26,547 nucleotides of DNA from Paulinella micropora (taxonomy: Eukaryota > Cercozoa > Imbricatea > Euglyphida): positions 751,393-777,939 of the forward strand of contig BJOX01000072.1 of assembly GCA_009731375.1 (NCBI GenBank), in the 5' to 3' direction. Shown here piece by piece: positions 10,833-20,882 of this stretch. The notes beneath the pieces were generated by a model that saw only the letters and a program-made list of their open reading frames with translations, made no database searches and was not told the origin of the DNA. How positions within the stretch are numbered: the stretch's first letter is position 1; the number at the start of each line of letters is the position of its first letter. The position numbers and the translations under genes were made by a program.

Positions 10833-12689
10833 TCAATGAGCTGCACAAGGTACAAATAGCTGATCTGGATTATATCTAACTCCTGGTTCTAGCATATATC
10901 CTCTCAGAGCTAATCGTGACTTGACAAACTTTCGTCCCTTATCGTCAAGCTTGACTTTATGTACCCATGTCAATCTTACTATCTTCGACACTCCCTTCTC
11001 TTTTGCTTCCTTGGGGCTTACCCAGGTATAGGTGTTAAAAGACTTAAGAGCCTCTATCTCTTTATCCATGCCTTCTTTCAACTCCTTAGCTGTTAGCCCT
11101 TCGTCGACTATCTCTTTTGGCACACGTAGTGTGAGGTAGAGTAAAACTTCTCTGCTATCCTCTACTAGTATGCTTTCCTCAGACGACTTGGCGTCTTCTA
11201 GTTCACCGGGTGGATGGATTGGGTCTACTTTATACTTTTTGATTTCACTGTCTAACATCGTTTCAACTAGTCCATCATCAAACGATACAAAGTGACTTGG
11301 CTTGGGCTGTTTGCGAACTTTAAGTCTATCACCTTTCTTGCATGGTTTCAAAACTTTACCGGTTCGTTTAGCTTCTTGCCAACTGTCTCCATACTCTTCC
11401 TTCGCCCATAGTTCACCAAAAGCTACCGCTGGTACAACTACCTTGACATTTTCTAATGAGGTGTTTTCCTTGACTACCTTCTTAGTTGTGACTGGTTGTG
11501 TGTCCGGCTTTGCTGTCGTCCGTTCCTTTCTTTCTCGTTTCCCTCTCACTATGTTAGCTGTCGTGATTTTGTCACTTTGCTCCCATGTGAGGCCCTTGTT
11601 TGGCGCTTCTCCTTCCCTATATCTCCGGCTTGGGTGACTAGCTGAAGGGTCCTGCGCACTAAGCGATTCGATGGGTGTTACCCCGTCGTCCTGATCAACA
11701 ACTTGGCTTTCGTTAGAGTCAATGGGAAGACCGGAATCTGGACCAGTGTCGTCCTCAACTCCTTGTTTTTCCTCATGCTCTTCTGACTCCCCCTGAACTT
11801 TCTGTTCCGGTTCTGTCTCCGCTTGCTCAAGCTGTTCTGCATTGCTACTCTCCCCCTCAGATTCATCGTCCCATGGTACTCCTCTGGGTGGGTGTGCATC
11901 TTTTCCAACTATATGGGGGTTGAAACGCACGTTGCGTACGTTCGATATGACCTTGCGGCCATCCCAAACCCGGTAAAGCTCTTTGAAAACATCGTATCGC
12001 AAGAGCATTACACGTTTTCCCCTATAGTTTCCTTTGCCAACTTGCTTTCCGACATACATTACTCCCATACATCCTATTGGTTTCAGTTGCCGTATGGCCG
12101 GTTTGTAACCCAAACACTGCTCGAAGGGTGAGATCCCTTGACGTGGTCCGGTTGTAGCTGGCAATATGTTGTGTAGTGTGGTAGCGGTGTGTTCCATCTC
12201 TGCCCAAAACTTAAGTGGAATGTTAGCTTCATATCGCATAGCCCTAGCTGGCCCTGCTGTTATGTTATTAACTTTTTCAGCTATCGGATTTCCTTCTTTG
12301 TCTCCTGGTGCTGAAACTTTCCAAATAAATTTCAATGGTTTCCACCATCCGATTACTTCCACGGGGGCAACGAATTCGTTGTCACACGTGACAAGTTTGA
12401 CCTTCCTACCGGTCTGTCGTTCAAACCACGCTACTGCCTGCTTAAGACACTCTACAAACTCGTTCTTGTGTCNNNNNNNNNNGTCTTTGTCTCCTGGTGC
12501 TGAAACTTTCCAAATAAATTGCAATGGTTTCCACCATTCGGTTACTTCCACGGGGGCAACGAATTCGTTGTCACACGTGACAAGTTTGACCTTCCTACCG
12601 GTCTGTCGTTCAAACCACGCTACTGCCTGCTTAAGACACTCTACAAACTCGTTCTTGTGTCTTAAGTAAAAGTCAAGATATAACCTCAA
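10833..12689 (-). pseudogene. Copy A integrase (C-terminal part), linker and RT N-terminus
   Basis: An open frame of 618 codons, including four lost to the gap. It begins inside the integrase just before VTCDNEFV. It contains the catalytic Asp-Asn-Glu-Phe and the Glu of NPIAEKVN, the GYKPAIRQLKPIG region and an acidic linker. It ends in the RT start WVHKVKLDDKGRKF, with a TGA at 10833-10835. The N-terminal zinc finger and first catalytic Asp (present in copy B) are deleted. Codons around 12296-12662 are read twice because of a duplication at the N-gap (see findings). Confidence 0.88.
12295..12662. repeat. 178-bp duplication flanking a 10-N gap
   Basis: 12295-12472 and 12485-12662 are the same integrase segment. 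The right half is identical to copy B (16182-16359), while the left half differs from it at about four positions. Only one copy exists in element B. Unmerged contig ends are the simplest explanation. Confidence 0.9.
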
Positions 12690-12701
12690 TAATCATCTGT
12701 T

Positions 12702-12821
12702 ACAATTGACTTGGATTACCCATTACTGTTACTCCTAATTATGACTTACTAAAATGTTACCGCACAAAGAAATCAATCATAATTACGACTTAAATAGTAA
12801 CTCGATGTTGCCTGTCCAACG
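12702..12821 (-). repeat. 3' LTR of copy B (shared junction with copy A)
   Basis: About 120 bp nearly identical to 20883-21002 in the same orientation (roughly 7 differences). On the element strand it starts CGTTGGACAGGCAAC directly after the polypurine tract. At its far end it merges into copy A pol. The similarity to the common plant-type copia start TGTTGGA suggests the canonical TG has become CG. Confidence 0.88.
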
Positions 12822-12830
12822 CTCCCCCTT
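12822..12830 (-). promoter_or_regulatory. Polypurine tract for plus-strand priming
   Basis: On the element strand AAGGGGGAG lies immediately before the LTR start. This is a textbook position and composition for the PPT of an LTR retrotransposon, and it fixes the LTR boundary. Confidence 0.85.
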
Positions 12831-13436
12831 AATTCAATGTCAATTGTATTAGTGGATAACTTCGTAAATCGTGTCTGACTGAGTCAGCATAACGTCAAAT
12901 AAAAACTACACATACGCGACTCAAAACGTAGAGAGTCATAAATTACGAATCCACACGAACCCTCAATTCCTCGCCGCGAAAGCATCTCGATCCAATGGGT
13001 CGATTAAATTGAAGTAAAAGGACTCGTTTGTAAATGATAAACTCGTACTTGCAAAATGAAAGCAATAATTACGTAATAGCAAACTTGAAGTTGCTTTTCG
13101 CGCGTAAATCACATTAAAAACTGATTACTCGATTAGCCCTCTGATAACTAGGTGATGATGCAGTCGCAAGTCGTTGCAGTTGTGGTCAAAACTTCATCCA
13201 TGTTCGACTCCTCCATTTCGTCCGACTTCTGCTATCCCACTCTTGTCGTCCACGATCGATGGTGACTGATCGTCACGCGCCTCGTCAAACGCTCGAATTG
13301 AAGTCCACTGGATCATTCATCTCGCCTCAAACGAACACCTATATAGAGACATCGCCTGCAAAGAAAAGACTCACACTCACACAAAAGAACATCATGAGTG
13401 AACAGCGGAAATTTGCGGATTTTCCGTTAAGAATGT
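12831..13436 (-). other. 3' non-coding region of copy B
   Basis: About 600 bp between the RNase H stop and the PPT. It has no open frame of note and is unusually long for a copia 3' UTR. Copy A retains only the first ~119 bp (to 9439). Confidence 0.7.
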
Positions 13437-14711
13437 TTATGGTTTAAGAGTGATCATGAATTTACTAACCAAGTACTCAAATTGGTCCTTAGGTACATGT
13501 TTAGTTAATACATCTGTTATCTGTTTCTTGGTTCCTACTTTTACAAACCTTACTTCTTTATCACGTTGTGCGTGATGCATGAAATGTAGTTCAAGTGGTA
13601 GATGTTTAGTGCGTGACCCTGACATTCCTCTCTCTGCCGCAAAAATGGTTTGTGCGTTGTCCTCAAATAAGTCTAATGGGCTTTTCTGTGCTACTCCTAA
13701 TTCCTCCGTTATATGTCTAAGTGCTAACCCTTCACGAATACATTCTACAGCTGCGAAGATTTCCGCATCATTCGAGCTTAATGCAATACGTGATTGTCAT
13801 TTCGATAACCATGCAATTGTGTCACCTCCCCATTGAACTATATACCCTGTACTAGACTTTCCTGTCTTTTTGCACACTTTATGTGCTGCATCAGGCCATA
13901 GAGTAATTCCGGGATATGTCCTTGCTTCCTGCGATGATTTCTGCCCGTGAAATGCAATACCGCATTCACTAAGTACCGAAAAATTCGTCCCAACATTGCA
14001 TAAGTCACTCCAACGTCAACAGTCTGCATAACGCTAGCTGCATTCAAAGCTTGGTCTGCATCTGGTCTAGTCATCTTAGTCAAAAATAGTAACTTTCCAA
14101 CTAAGCTAGGAATAGAATGCTTCCTAAGTGCACTAGATTCCGACATAGGTTCTGGCTCCTGTTCTGCGCTAGGCGTCCTTAGCGGGCGTGCGTCTGCATA
14201 TCCTACGACTTTCAAGATCTGTTTCTGATATCTCGTCTGATGTAGCAAAATACGACCTCCTTCCTGTTCTATTTCAAAACCCTTAAACTCTTTGGCTAAA
14301 CCTAATTGTTTTAGGGGATAGAACTTTTCTAGTTAGCTTGCAAATTTATCATACGTACGTTCGTTAGGCGCCGAAAAGATTAGATCATCTACATGAAATA
14401 TGCCAATGATTGCGTCTCTTATGGGTTGTCTTTCTCAACAAACATACATAGATCTGCGTCTAGCAATCGAAATCCTAACTCTTCTAACTTTGGTGCCAAG
14501 ATTTCATACCAACGTCTGCCTGCCTGTGGGGCACCATACAGAGCTCCATCTATCCTTAATATCATGCCATCATGACCTTCCCGTCTAAACCATCTGGGGC
14601 CTACGCGTAAACAGGATCGTTCATTCTAGCATTCAAGTAAGCATTTTTGAAGTCTATACCATACAACTTGTGACCGTGCCAAGCAGCTATCTTAGCTAAG
14701 AAAAGTAGTGA
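13437..14711 (-). pseudogene. Copy B reverse transcriptase core and RNase H, broken
   Basis: Same motif series as copy A: FKNAYLNAR, LYGAPQAGRRWY, HVDDLIF at 14384-14395, HQTRYQKQILK, TRPDADQALN, then RNase H WPDAAH, SSNDAEIFAA, FEDNAQTI and DVLTKHVPKDQ. Breaks are TAG at 14601-14603 where copia proteins have Gln (YAxAPDG), a one-base shift near 14421, TAA at 14333-14335, a shift near 13915 and TGA at 13797-13799 where Lys is expected (WLSKxQ). Three different stop codons replace unrelated residues, so this is decay rather than codon reassignment. Confidence 0.88.
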
Positions 14712-16535
14712 TCAATGAGCTGCACAAGATACAAATAGCTGATCTGGATTATATCTAACTCCTGGTTCTAGCATATATCCTCTCAGAGCTAATCGTGACT
14801 TGACAAACTTTCGTCCCTTATCGTCAAGCTTGACTTTATGTACCCATGTCAATCTTACTATCTTCGACACTCCCTTCTCTTTTGCTTCCTTGGGGCTTAC
14901 CCAGGTATAGGTGTTAAAAGACTTAAGAGCCTCTATCTCTTTATCCATGCCTTCTTTCAACTCCTTAGCTGTTAGCCCTTCGTCGACTATCTCTTTTGGC
15001 ACACGTAGTGTGAGGTAGAGTAAAACTTCTCTGCTATCCTCTACTAGTATGCTTTCCTCAGACGACTTGGCGTCTTCTAGTTCACCGGGTGGATGGATTG
15101 GGTCTACTTTATACTTTTTGATTTCACTGTCTAACATCGTTTCAACTAGTCCATCATCAAACGATACAAAGTGACTTGGCTTGGGCTGTTTGCGAACTTT
15201 AAGTCTATCACCTTTCTTGCATGGTTTCAAAACTTTACCGGTTCGTTTAGCTTCTTGCCAACTGTCTCCATACTCTTCCTTCGCCCATAGTTCACCAAAA
15301 GCTACCGCTGGTACAACTACCTTGACATTTTCTAATGAGGTGTTTTCCTTGACTACCTTCTTAGTTGTGACTGGTTGTGTGTCCGGCTTTGCTGTCGTCC
15401 GTTCCTTTCTTTCTCGTTTCCCTCTCACTATGTTAGCTGTCGTGATTTTGTCACTTTGCTCCCATGTGAGGCCCTTGTTTGGCGCTTCTCCTTCCCTGTA
15501 TCTCCGGCTTGGGTGACTAGCTGAAGGGTCCTGCGCACTAAGCGATTCGATGGGTGTTACCCCGTCGTCCTGATCAACAACTTGGCTTTCGTTAGAGTCA
15601 ATGGGAAGACCGGAATCTGGACCAGTGTCGTCCTCAACTCCTTGTTTTTCCTCATGCTCTTCTGACTCCCCCTGAACTTTCTGTTCCGGTTCTGTCTCCG
15701 CTTGCTCAAGCTGTTCTGCATTGCTACTCTCCCCCTCAGATTCATCGTCCCATTGTACTCCTCTGGGTGGGTGTGCATCTTTTCCAACTATATGGGGGTT
15801 GAAACGCACGTTGCGTACGTTCGATATGACCTTGCGGCCATCCCAAACCCTGTAAAGCTCTTTGAAAACATCGTATCCCAAGAGCATTACACGTTTTCCC
15901 CTATAGTTTCCTTTGCCAACTTGCTTTCCGACATACATTACTCCCATACATCCTATTGGTTTCAGTTGCCGAATGGCCGGTTTGTAACCCAAACACTGCT
16001 CAAAGGGTGAAATCCCTTGACGTGGTCCGGTTGTAGCTGGCAATATGTTGTGTAGTGTGGTAGCGGTGTGTTCCATCTCTGCCCAAAACTTAAGTGGAAG
16101 GTTAGCTTCATATCGCATAGCCCTAGCTGGCCCTGCTGTTATGTCATTAACTTTTTCAGCTATCGGATTTCCGTCTTTGTCTCCTGGTGCTGAAACTTTC
16201 CAAATAAATTGCAATGGTTTCCACCATTCGGTTACTTCCACGGGGGCAACGAATTCGTTGTCACACGTGACAAGTTTGACCTTCCTACCGGTCTGTCGTT
16301 CAAACCACGCTACTGCCTGCTTAAGACACTCTACAAACTCGTTCTTGTGTCTTAAGTAAAAGTCTAAGATATAACCTGAATAATCGTCTGTTACAATTGA
16401 CTTGTAGTACTTGCCATTGATGGACATTACTGCCCATGGTCTGGCTGTATCTACGTGCAAAATCTCACTCGCATAACTAGCTCTCCTAATCCTATTCTTC
16501 TTAAATCTGGGCAATTCTTTAGCCTTACCCATCAT
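14712..16535 (-). pseudogene. Copy B integrase catalytic core, linker and RT N-terminus
   Basis: A 607-codon open frame. Catalytic residues are Asp29 (LHVDTARPW), Asp92 (VTCDNEF) and Glu127 (NPIAEKVN), a proper D-D(35)E. The linker after about residue 290 is acidic and low-complexity (EQLEQAETEPEQ, QGESEEHEEKQGVEDD) with Lys/Arg-rich patches. From about residue 520 the RT domain begins (EIEALKSFNTYTW, WVHKVKLDDKGRKF). It ends at TGA 14712-14714, after which RT continues in the same frame. Just upstream, the zinc finger is split: MHQ near 16640 in one frame and YCEAC at about 16548-16562 in another, with the second His not seen. Confidence 0.9.
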
Positions 16536-16787
16536 ACAAGCTTCACAATATCTAACTAAATCTTCATTGCCGACAACTTTGCGGCCCAGTGCCTTGCCTA
16601 ATGCATAGGTCTTCTTTATAGCCTTATACCCGCTTGCACTGATGCATGACGTAGATGTCTACAGGCTTCTTATTTGCACTCTTCTCTGGATACATAGCAT
16701 ATAACACACACCCCTTACTCTCTCTATTCTCGCAAACTTTAGCTACTTCTTTCTTATTTTCTCTCTCCTTGGGGGTTCCCTCCCCAC
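16536..16787 (-). pseudogene. Copy B integrase zinc-binding (HHCC) region, frameshifted
   Basis: Between the protease ORF and the integrase ORF one frame reads VLYAMYPEKSANKKPVD then YVMHQ, and stops. The adjacent frame reads GYKAIKKTYALGKALGRK, NEDLVRYCEACMMGKAK. This matches the usual pre-integrase linker plus H-H-C-C finger with a frame break after the first His. The expected second His (GH) is absent. Confidence 0.75.
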
Positions 16788-17483
16788 TTACCCCGCCTTT
16801 GATTTCTTTACCTTGATCTTTGGCTCAAATCGTTTGTTAATGTCAAGAGGTTCGTCATATTCCGTCTCCCACCGGTATAGCATTCCCTGCGTCATTCTCC
16901 CCCTGACTATCACGTCACTCTCTTTCACTCTTATGGGGTGCTTTAGAATAAGCAACTGTCTGTTCTGGTGAATAACAGATCTGTGGTAAAAGTGATCCAT
17001 GCTGCCGGTTGAAACTATGTTCACAGGCATCCTTGGGTCGTACAACATCTCTTTCTTTACCATCACGGGTTTTCCTGTCCCATCTACACGGGTCAATCTC
17101 GCTTCTCCCTTCTGGTTCACTACGCTTTCTCCGTTTCCAGTGATCAGACTGACTGGGGCAATATCAGAGAGGTTGCTCAATATAGCTGTCGTGCAAGCTA
17201 TGTCTCTTGACGATCCACTGTCCTGCACTATCATCCTCTCTTTCTTGCTTTTTCCCTTTCCTTCTGCTACCATCAGGTTATGCTCGATATCTTCCATGTT
17301 CTCCTTTTCTTTCTCTTTCTCTTTCTTGCTCGCCTCTCTTTCCTTTCTTTCCTTCTCTTCGTTCTCATCTCTCTCTTCGTTGTATCGTTCCTCGTGCATC
17401 CAATCGTATTCTTCCCTCGCCTCTTTGTAATCTCTGTACGAAATTGGAAGTGATCTTTCTATTCTCATCTGTTCAGAATCCAT
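16788..17483 (-). pseudogene. Copy B aspartic protease and pre-integrase domain
   Basis: A 231-codon frame. A highly charged N-terminus (RDENEEKERKEREASKKEK) leads to MIVQDSGSSRDIA, the copia protease active site (D-S-G-S in place of the usual D-S/T-G-A). EMLYDPRMPVNIVSTGSMD follows, a typical gag-pre-integrase stretch, then LYRWETEYDEP. In the upstream direction the same frame extends through an acidic EIDGASEEEDEDPGN before the previous ORF's stop, so a frame break separates it from the ORF at 17534-18619. Confidence 0.82.
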
Positions 17484-17533
17484 AGAGTCCTCTGTGTTTC
17501 CGGGGTCTTCATCTTCTTCTTCTGACGCTCCGT

Positions 17534-18619
17534 CTATTTCCCTTCTCTTCGCATCGATGCTGCCTTCTTTCTAGCTGCTGTCTTTGATGTAAAGAATAGG
17601 TATGCGTCTTCTGAGTGTAACTTGCGTAAATACGCATTCAAAGATCCCTCTGCCACTACCTCGTTGTGAATCTGGGCTAAGTGAGGCATAGACTCCACTA
17701 ACTGCTCTGCAAAAGCATTTTTGTGGTTGCATGCTAGGTCAAGAATACCATAATCCATCACGGATAGCATTTCTGTGTAGAACTCACTGTACTTGCAGTA
17801 TTCGTAACATAACCCATCTTTCACAGTTAGGTCTTTCAATCCATTCGACATCACAAACAACAAACGCTGTATTACTAATTCTGTCTTTTGGGGTCTCGGG
17901 TGTCCTTCACTGTGTCGCATCTGACAATCGCAAATCGCTCTCTCTTTCTTCACTGACTCTTCTGATGCTGCTTTCAAACGTGCTTCTCTCACTGACTCTC
18001 TTGCTATGGGTGTAGTACCCGCAGCATGCGACAAAAACACGTCATTTATCGCCCAAAACACGTCCGTCAGTAGGTTGTCTGTCTCAGCTACCCTCACTCT
18101 ATTTTCTCTTTTCATCTTCACAACATAACCTGTCTCCTCATCCATGATGCACGTATGCAATGACTCAGCTAGCTTCTTTATATCCTCAAAGCTAATCACT
18201 TTGCCACTGTGTCCCCTCTTTTTACTGCTCCCCTCCGTAGTTGTGCTTTGTTGACGCGTGGAGTTGTGCAAGTTGTGCTTTGGAGTGGGTGTTGTTTGTG
18301 TCTCCTGTCTATCCTCGTCCAATCTATCTACCGGAGACGGACCTTTTGAGGGTTGCGACGGGGGCCATGCCTTGCCTTCAGCTCTTTTCCCCTGTCGCAC
18401 AGACACTGTTCTTGTAGCTTCTATCTCTGCCTTAACCTCCCCGGCCCGCGCTTGAAAATCTAGCATATCAGCACGGTCAGCCATGAAATTTTCTTCTCGC
18501 GGGTTTTCCGGTTTGATGACTGACTCGGGTTTTTGAGCGGGAATTACCTTGTCTTTTTGCGAAAGTTGCTGTGCTCTCGCCTTCTTGCTCTCCCTCTCTC
18601 TCTTCAATCTTTTCATCAT
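17534..18619 (-). CDS. Copy B extra ORF between gag and protease, unrecognised
   Basis: A 361-codon ORF whose ATG overlaps the previous ORF's stop (AGATGATGA). The first ~140 residues are charged and Ser/Thr/Pro-rich. The rest looks folded: VISFEDIKKLAESLHTCIMD, TDNLLTDVFWAINDVFLSHA, ICDCQMRHSEGH (a C-x-C-x3-H-x3-H cluster), LVIQRLLFVMSNGLKDLTV, YCKYSEFYTEMLSVMDYGIL, AYLRKLHSEDAYLFF. I recognise no capsid, protease or nucleocapsid motif. A globular module here is unusual for Ty1/copia. It may be a gag-derived capsid-like domain too divergent to see, or a captured sequence. Confidence 0.7.
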   Translation of the reverse strand: MMKRLKRERESKKARAQQLSQKDKVIPAQKPESVIKPENPREENFMADRADMLDFQARAGEVKAEIEATRTVSVRQGKRAEGKAWPPSQPSKGPSPVDRLDEDRQETQTTPTPKHNLHNSTRQQSTTTEGSSKKRGHSGKVISFEDIKKLAESLHTCIMDEETGYVVKMKRENRVRVAETDNLLTDVFWAINDVFLSHAAGTTPIARESVREARLKAASEESVKKERAICDCQMRHSEGHPRPQKTELVIQRLLFVMSNGLKDLTVKDGLCYEYCKYSEFYTEMLSVMDYGILDLACNHKNAFAEQLVESMPHLAQIHNEVVAEGSLNAYLRKLHSEDAYLFFTSKTAARKKAASMRREGK

Positions 18620-19707
18620 CTCTTCACTTGGGTACTCATTGGTGGGGGGTGGGCGGCGTGATGGGGGTTGTCCAGATCAACATCTGGGAATTGTGGGTCC
18701 TGCTTGTAGTGATAACCACACAGACTAGCATACTGCAACCTCTTGCTCATACTGCCTGCCTTACCTATGCTCCCACTTTCTCCATATTTCACACCACACC
18801 GCTTCCCCTTTGAGTTCTTTCCTACACATTGGATTGTGCTTCGTTTGGGATTGGGTGTCTGTTTGGTGGGGGTGATTGTTTGTGGTGTCTTGTGTTTGTT
18901 TGTCTCTTTCGTTTGAAGGAGAGATTGCGGTGTCGGTTTCGGTTTCGTCTGTTTCTCTTTTTTAGAGGGTTGCGAGGAAGTTTCTCCCACGAGACTCTCG
19001 TGCTGTGGAGGGGGTCGGTTGGGAGGGGTTGTTGACGAAGGGTTGAGGCGTTGATCACTAGTGAGAGTGGATGGTGAGGGGTTGGATGGGGGAATGCCTC
19101 CGAGCGAGTAGCGAGTCTGGGAGCTGCTCGACATTCTAACCCCCCCCCCCCCCTCACGGACTCTTTCGGGTTGTTCAGTGTCGTTCTCTTTTTGCTCCCC
19201 TGTTTCACTATCCTCCCCTTCCCTTTCCTCTCCTCTTTGGGCTGTGTGGCCCTCTTCTTGTTCTTCCTCTGCCTCCATGACAATCAGTTCATAATCCTCC
19301 TCCTCTGAACTGTCGTCTTGTTCTGTGTTGTTGTTTTCCCCCTCTCCTCCTTCGTTTTCCTCACCCTTTTCACCTCTTATCAGAGTCACCCCTTTATCCT
19401 TTTTCTTACGAAACTTACTATCTTTGCTTTGATTTTCTCTCTTGGGAGGGGTAAGCTTAGGGCAAAAGCGTTTAGTGTCGCTGTAGTTATAACAAACTGC
19501 AGTGAGCCACCATTCCTTCCGTTCTGTCACTACCCCATCATGCTTGCCCCCGTACTCACCTTTTTGTTTGTACTTGCTCTTCCCACTCTTCCTTCCCTCC
19601 TCTTCTTCCTCTCCTGTTAGCAATAAAGCTGCTCCTTCTCCATCTGCTTTACTACTACTCTTCCCTTTCTCATACTTCTTCTGTCTCTTGGTTGCCTCCC
19701 AAAGCAC
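18616..19707 (-). pseudogene. Copy B gag, nucleocapsid-like part
   Basis: A 363-codon frame with a non-ATG open start. The N-terminal part is basic. VCYNYSDTKRFCPKL at about residues 72-86 looks like a decayed zinc knuckle whose second Cys is now Tyr. Long acidic and Pro/Thr/Ser-rich tracts follow; one Gly run is encoded by a C14 homopolymer at 19140-19153, prone to slippage or miscalling. Near the C-terminus comes a C-x9-C...C-x2-H pattern (QCVGKNSKGKRCGVKY ... YASLCGYHYKQ), similar in layout to small zinc-binding modules in other proteins. It ends VKR at 18616. Confidence 0.7.
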
Positions 19708-19729
19708 GTAACCTCTCTATCTGCCTCAA

Positions 19730-20374
19730 CTATGTCGTTGTGCTTGGGTCGTATGGCTGGTGCCGATAGTGATCAGCAAAGTATTTAGCACCATAGGCTG
19801 GGTGCGTACTCCGCTTCTCTAGCAACCGGTTTGTTGATTCGTCGTCTTCGAACTTCTCTCCTCTTAGCTTTTCAAGCAATTCTTTCTTCAGTAGATACCT
19901 GGTGAGCCAGGCGTCTACGTCTTCGTTCTTTCTAGGAGCTCTCTCTCTGAACTTCTTTTCCTCCAAATATCTTGCTGCTCAGGAAATTTGTTCGTATTTT
20001 TTCTTGACAATGCAGACTTTATCGAACGGATCTTGAGCATTACGGCTTCTGAGATATGCGACAACCTTATAGTTCGAGAATGCAGTGGTGATGAGTAGCT
20101 GAAATAATTTACATCGCTGCAAATATTTTTGCTCCTCTTTTATGCTCTCTTCGTCACACTGTGTATGCTTTTCACTGCTCTCGTTTGTGCTCGTCTCGCT
20201 CTTCTCTTCGCTTTTTCCTCCCAAGCTACCCGGCTTCTGCTCATTACTCCATTTCGCATAGTCTTTCGGCTTCTCTAGTGTTTGATTTCTTCCTTGGGTC
20301 TGATCTTTTTGTGCGTGAGAATGTTGATGAGGATGATGAATCTTTCTCTTTGTCTTCTTCCTCACTTTCTTCAC
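19730..20374 (-). pseudogene. Copy B gag, capsid-like part
   Basis: Two stretches in the same frame are separated by a TGA at 19979-19981. The first reads KYLQRCKLFQLLITTAFSNY, DPFDKVCIVKKKYEQIS. The second reads ARYLEEKKFRERAPRKNEDV, DAWLTRYLLKKELLEKL, RLLEKRS. The helix pattern and the W-x-x-L ... K-Y-E spacing fit the UBN2/copia-gag capsid family. Assignment is by pattern, not alignment. Confidence 0.6.
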
Positions 20375-20492
20375 TCACGTCTGGCGAATCTGCTTCCTCT
20401 GCTGCTCTCATACGGCTTAAATCCCATCCGTATTTTCTCTTAGCAGCTACCTCATCGAGAAATGCCGCGGTCTTTAACTTGATCATGTCCAC
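20244..20492 (-). pseudogene. Copy B gag, frame 2 (Lys-rich and acidic linker)
   Basis: Opens at an ATG overlapping the stop of the first gag ORF (ACATGATC). It reads MIKLKTAAFLDEVAAKRKYG and then an acidic Ser-rich stretch (EESEEEDKEKDSSSSS) before stopping inside the region covered by the capsid-like frame. It is one piece of a frame-broken gag. Confidence 0.55.
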
Positions 20493-20647
20493 GAGAATTG
20501 TAGGTGACTAATACAGTAAGCATATTGCTCCAGCTGATAGTAAAATCCTTGAAGATGTTCTGTGACACCGTCATAGACGGGTGCGTGAGATAAGAACTGT
20601 TTCCAGTTCGTGTATTGCTGTGATGAACCACTATCCCAACGGCTCAT
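20483..20647 (-). pseudogene. Copy B gag N-terminus
   Basis: ATG at 20647-20645 on the minus strand opens a 54-codon frame starting MSRWDSGSSQQYTNWKQFL, with an aromatic-rich YDGVTEHLQGFYYQLEQYAY region. It stops at TGA 20483-20485, where an overlapping ATG begins the next frame. It is the first ATG frame after the LTR/leader and a plausible gag start. It is too short to appear as a long ORF. Confidence 0.55.
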
Positions 20648-20882
20648 GATCGATGATTAGGTATAAACCGGTCACTCACTGACCTTACCCTAGCTTTCAC
20701 TTGCGGTTTGCCGGGAGACTTCGTTCAAAGCCAGGCCACTTGCTCACAGCCACTTTAATCCGAAGACATCATAGTAAACGCAGAACTGAACTGCAAGAGA
20801 GCTAACTAATCTAAATGCGTGACTAGCAGTAACTGACGCTCAATAATATGGTCCGGTGCACAATGGTAAAAACGTAACGTGC
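20648..20882 (-). other. Copy B leader between LTR and gag
   Basis: About 235 bp of LTR interior or 5' UTR. I could not find a clear primer binding site (no TGG-initiated tRNA complement next to the shared LTR end), so either the LTR is longer than the visible shared part or an unusual primer is used. Confidence 0.5.

Larger units (their letters stand above)
9439..12713 (-). mobile_element. Ty1/copia retrotransposon, copy A (pol fragment)
   Basis: This is the minus-strand pol of the same element as copy B, offset by exactly 3879 bp through 9439-12472. It runs from within the integrase to about 119 bp after the RNase H stop. It lacks gag, protease, the N-terminal integrase, the 3' region and its own 3' LTR. 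Its right edge joins LTR sequence through the 12-bp word acaattgacttg (12702-12713), which copy B has both inside integrase (16393-16404) and in the LTR (20883-20894). Its left edge shares only CAT with the AT-rich flank. It shares every stop and frameshift with copy B, so it was duplicated after the element had decayed. Confidence 0.93.

Noticed and set aside
11302-12131. Plus-strand ORFs of 102-111 codons within pol
   Set aside because: Antisense of the integrase-RT linker; no independent motif.
13797-14714. Stop-codon reassignment in the copia pol
   Set aside because: TGA, TAG and TAA each replace different expected residues and frameshifts are present too; simple decay explains it.
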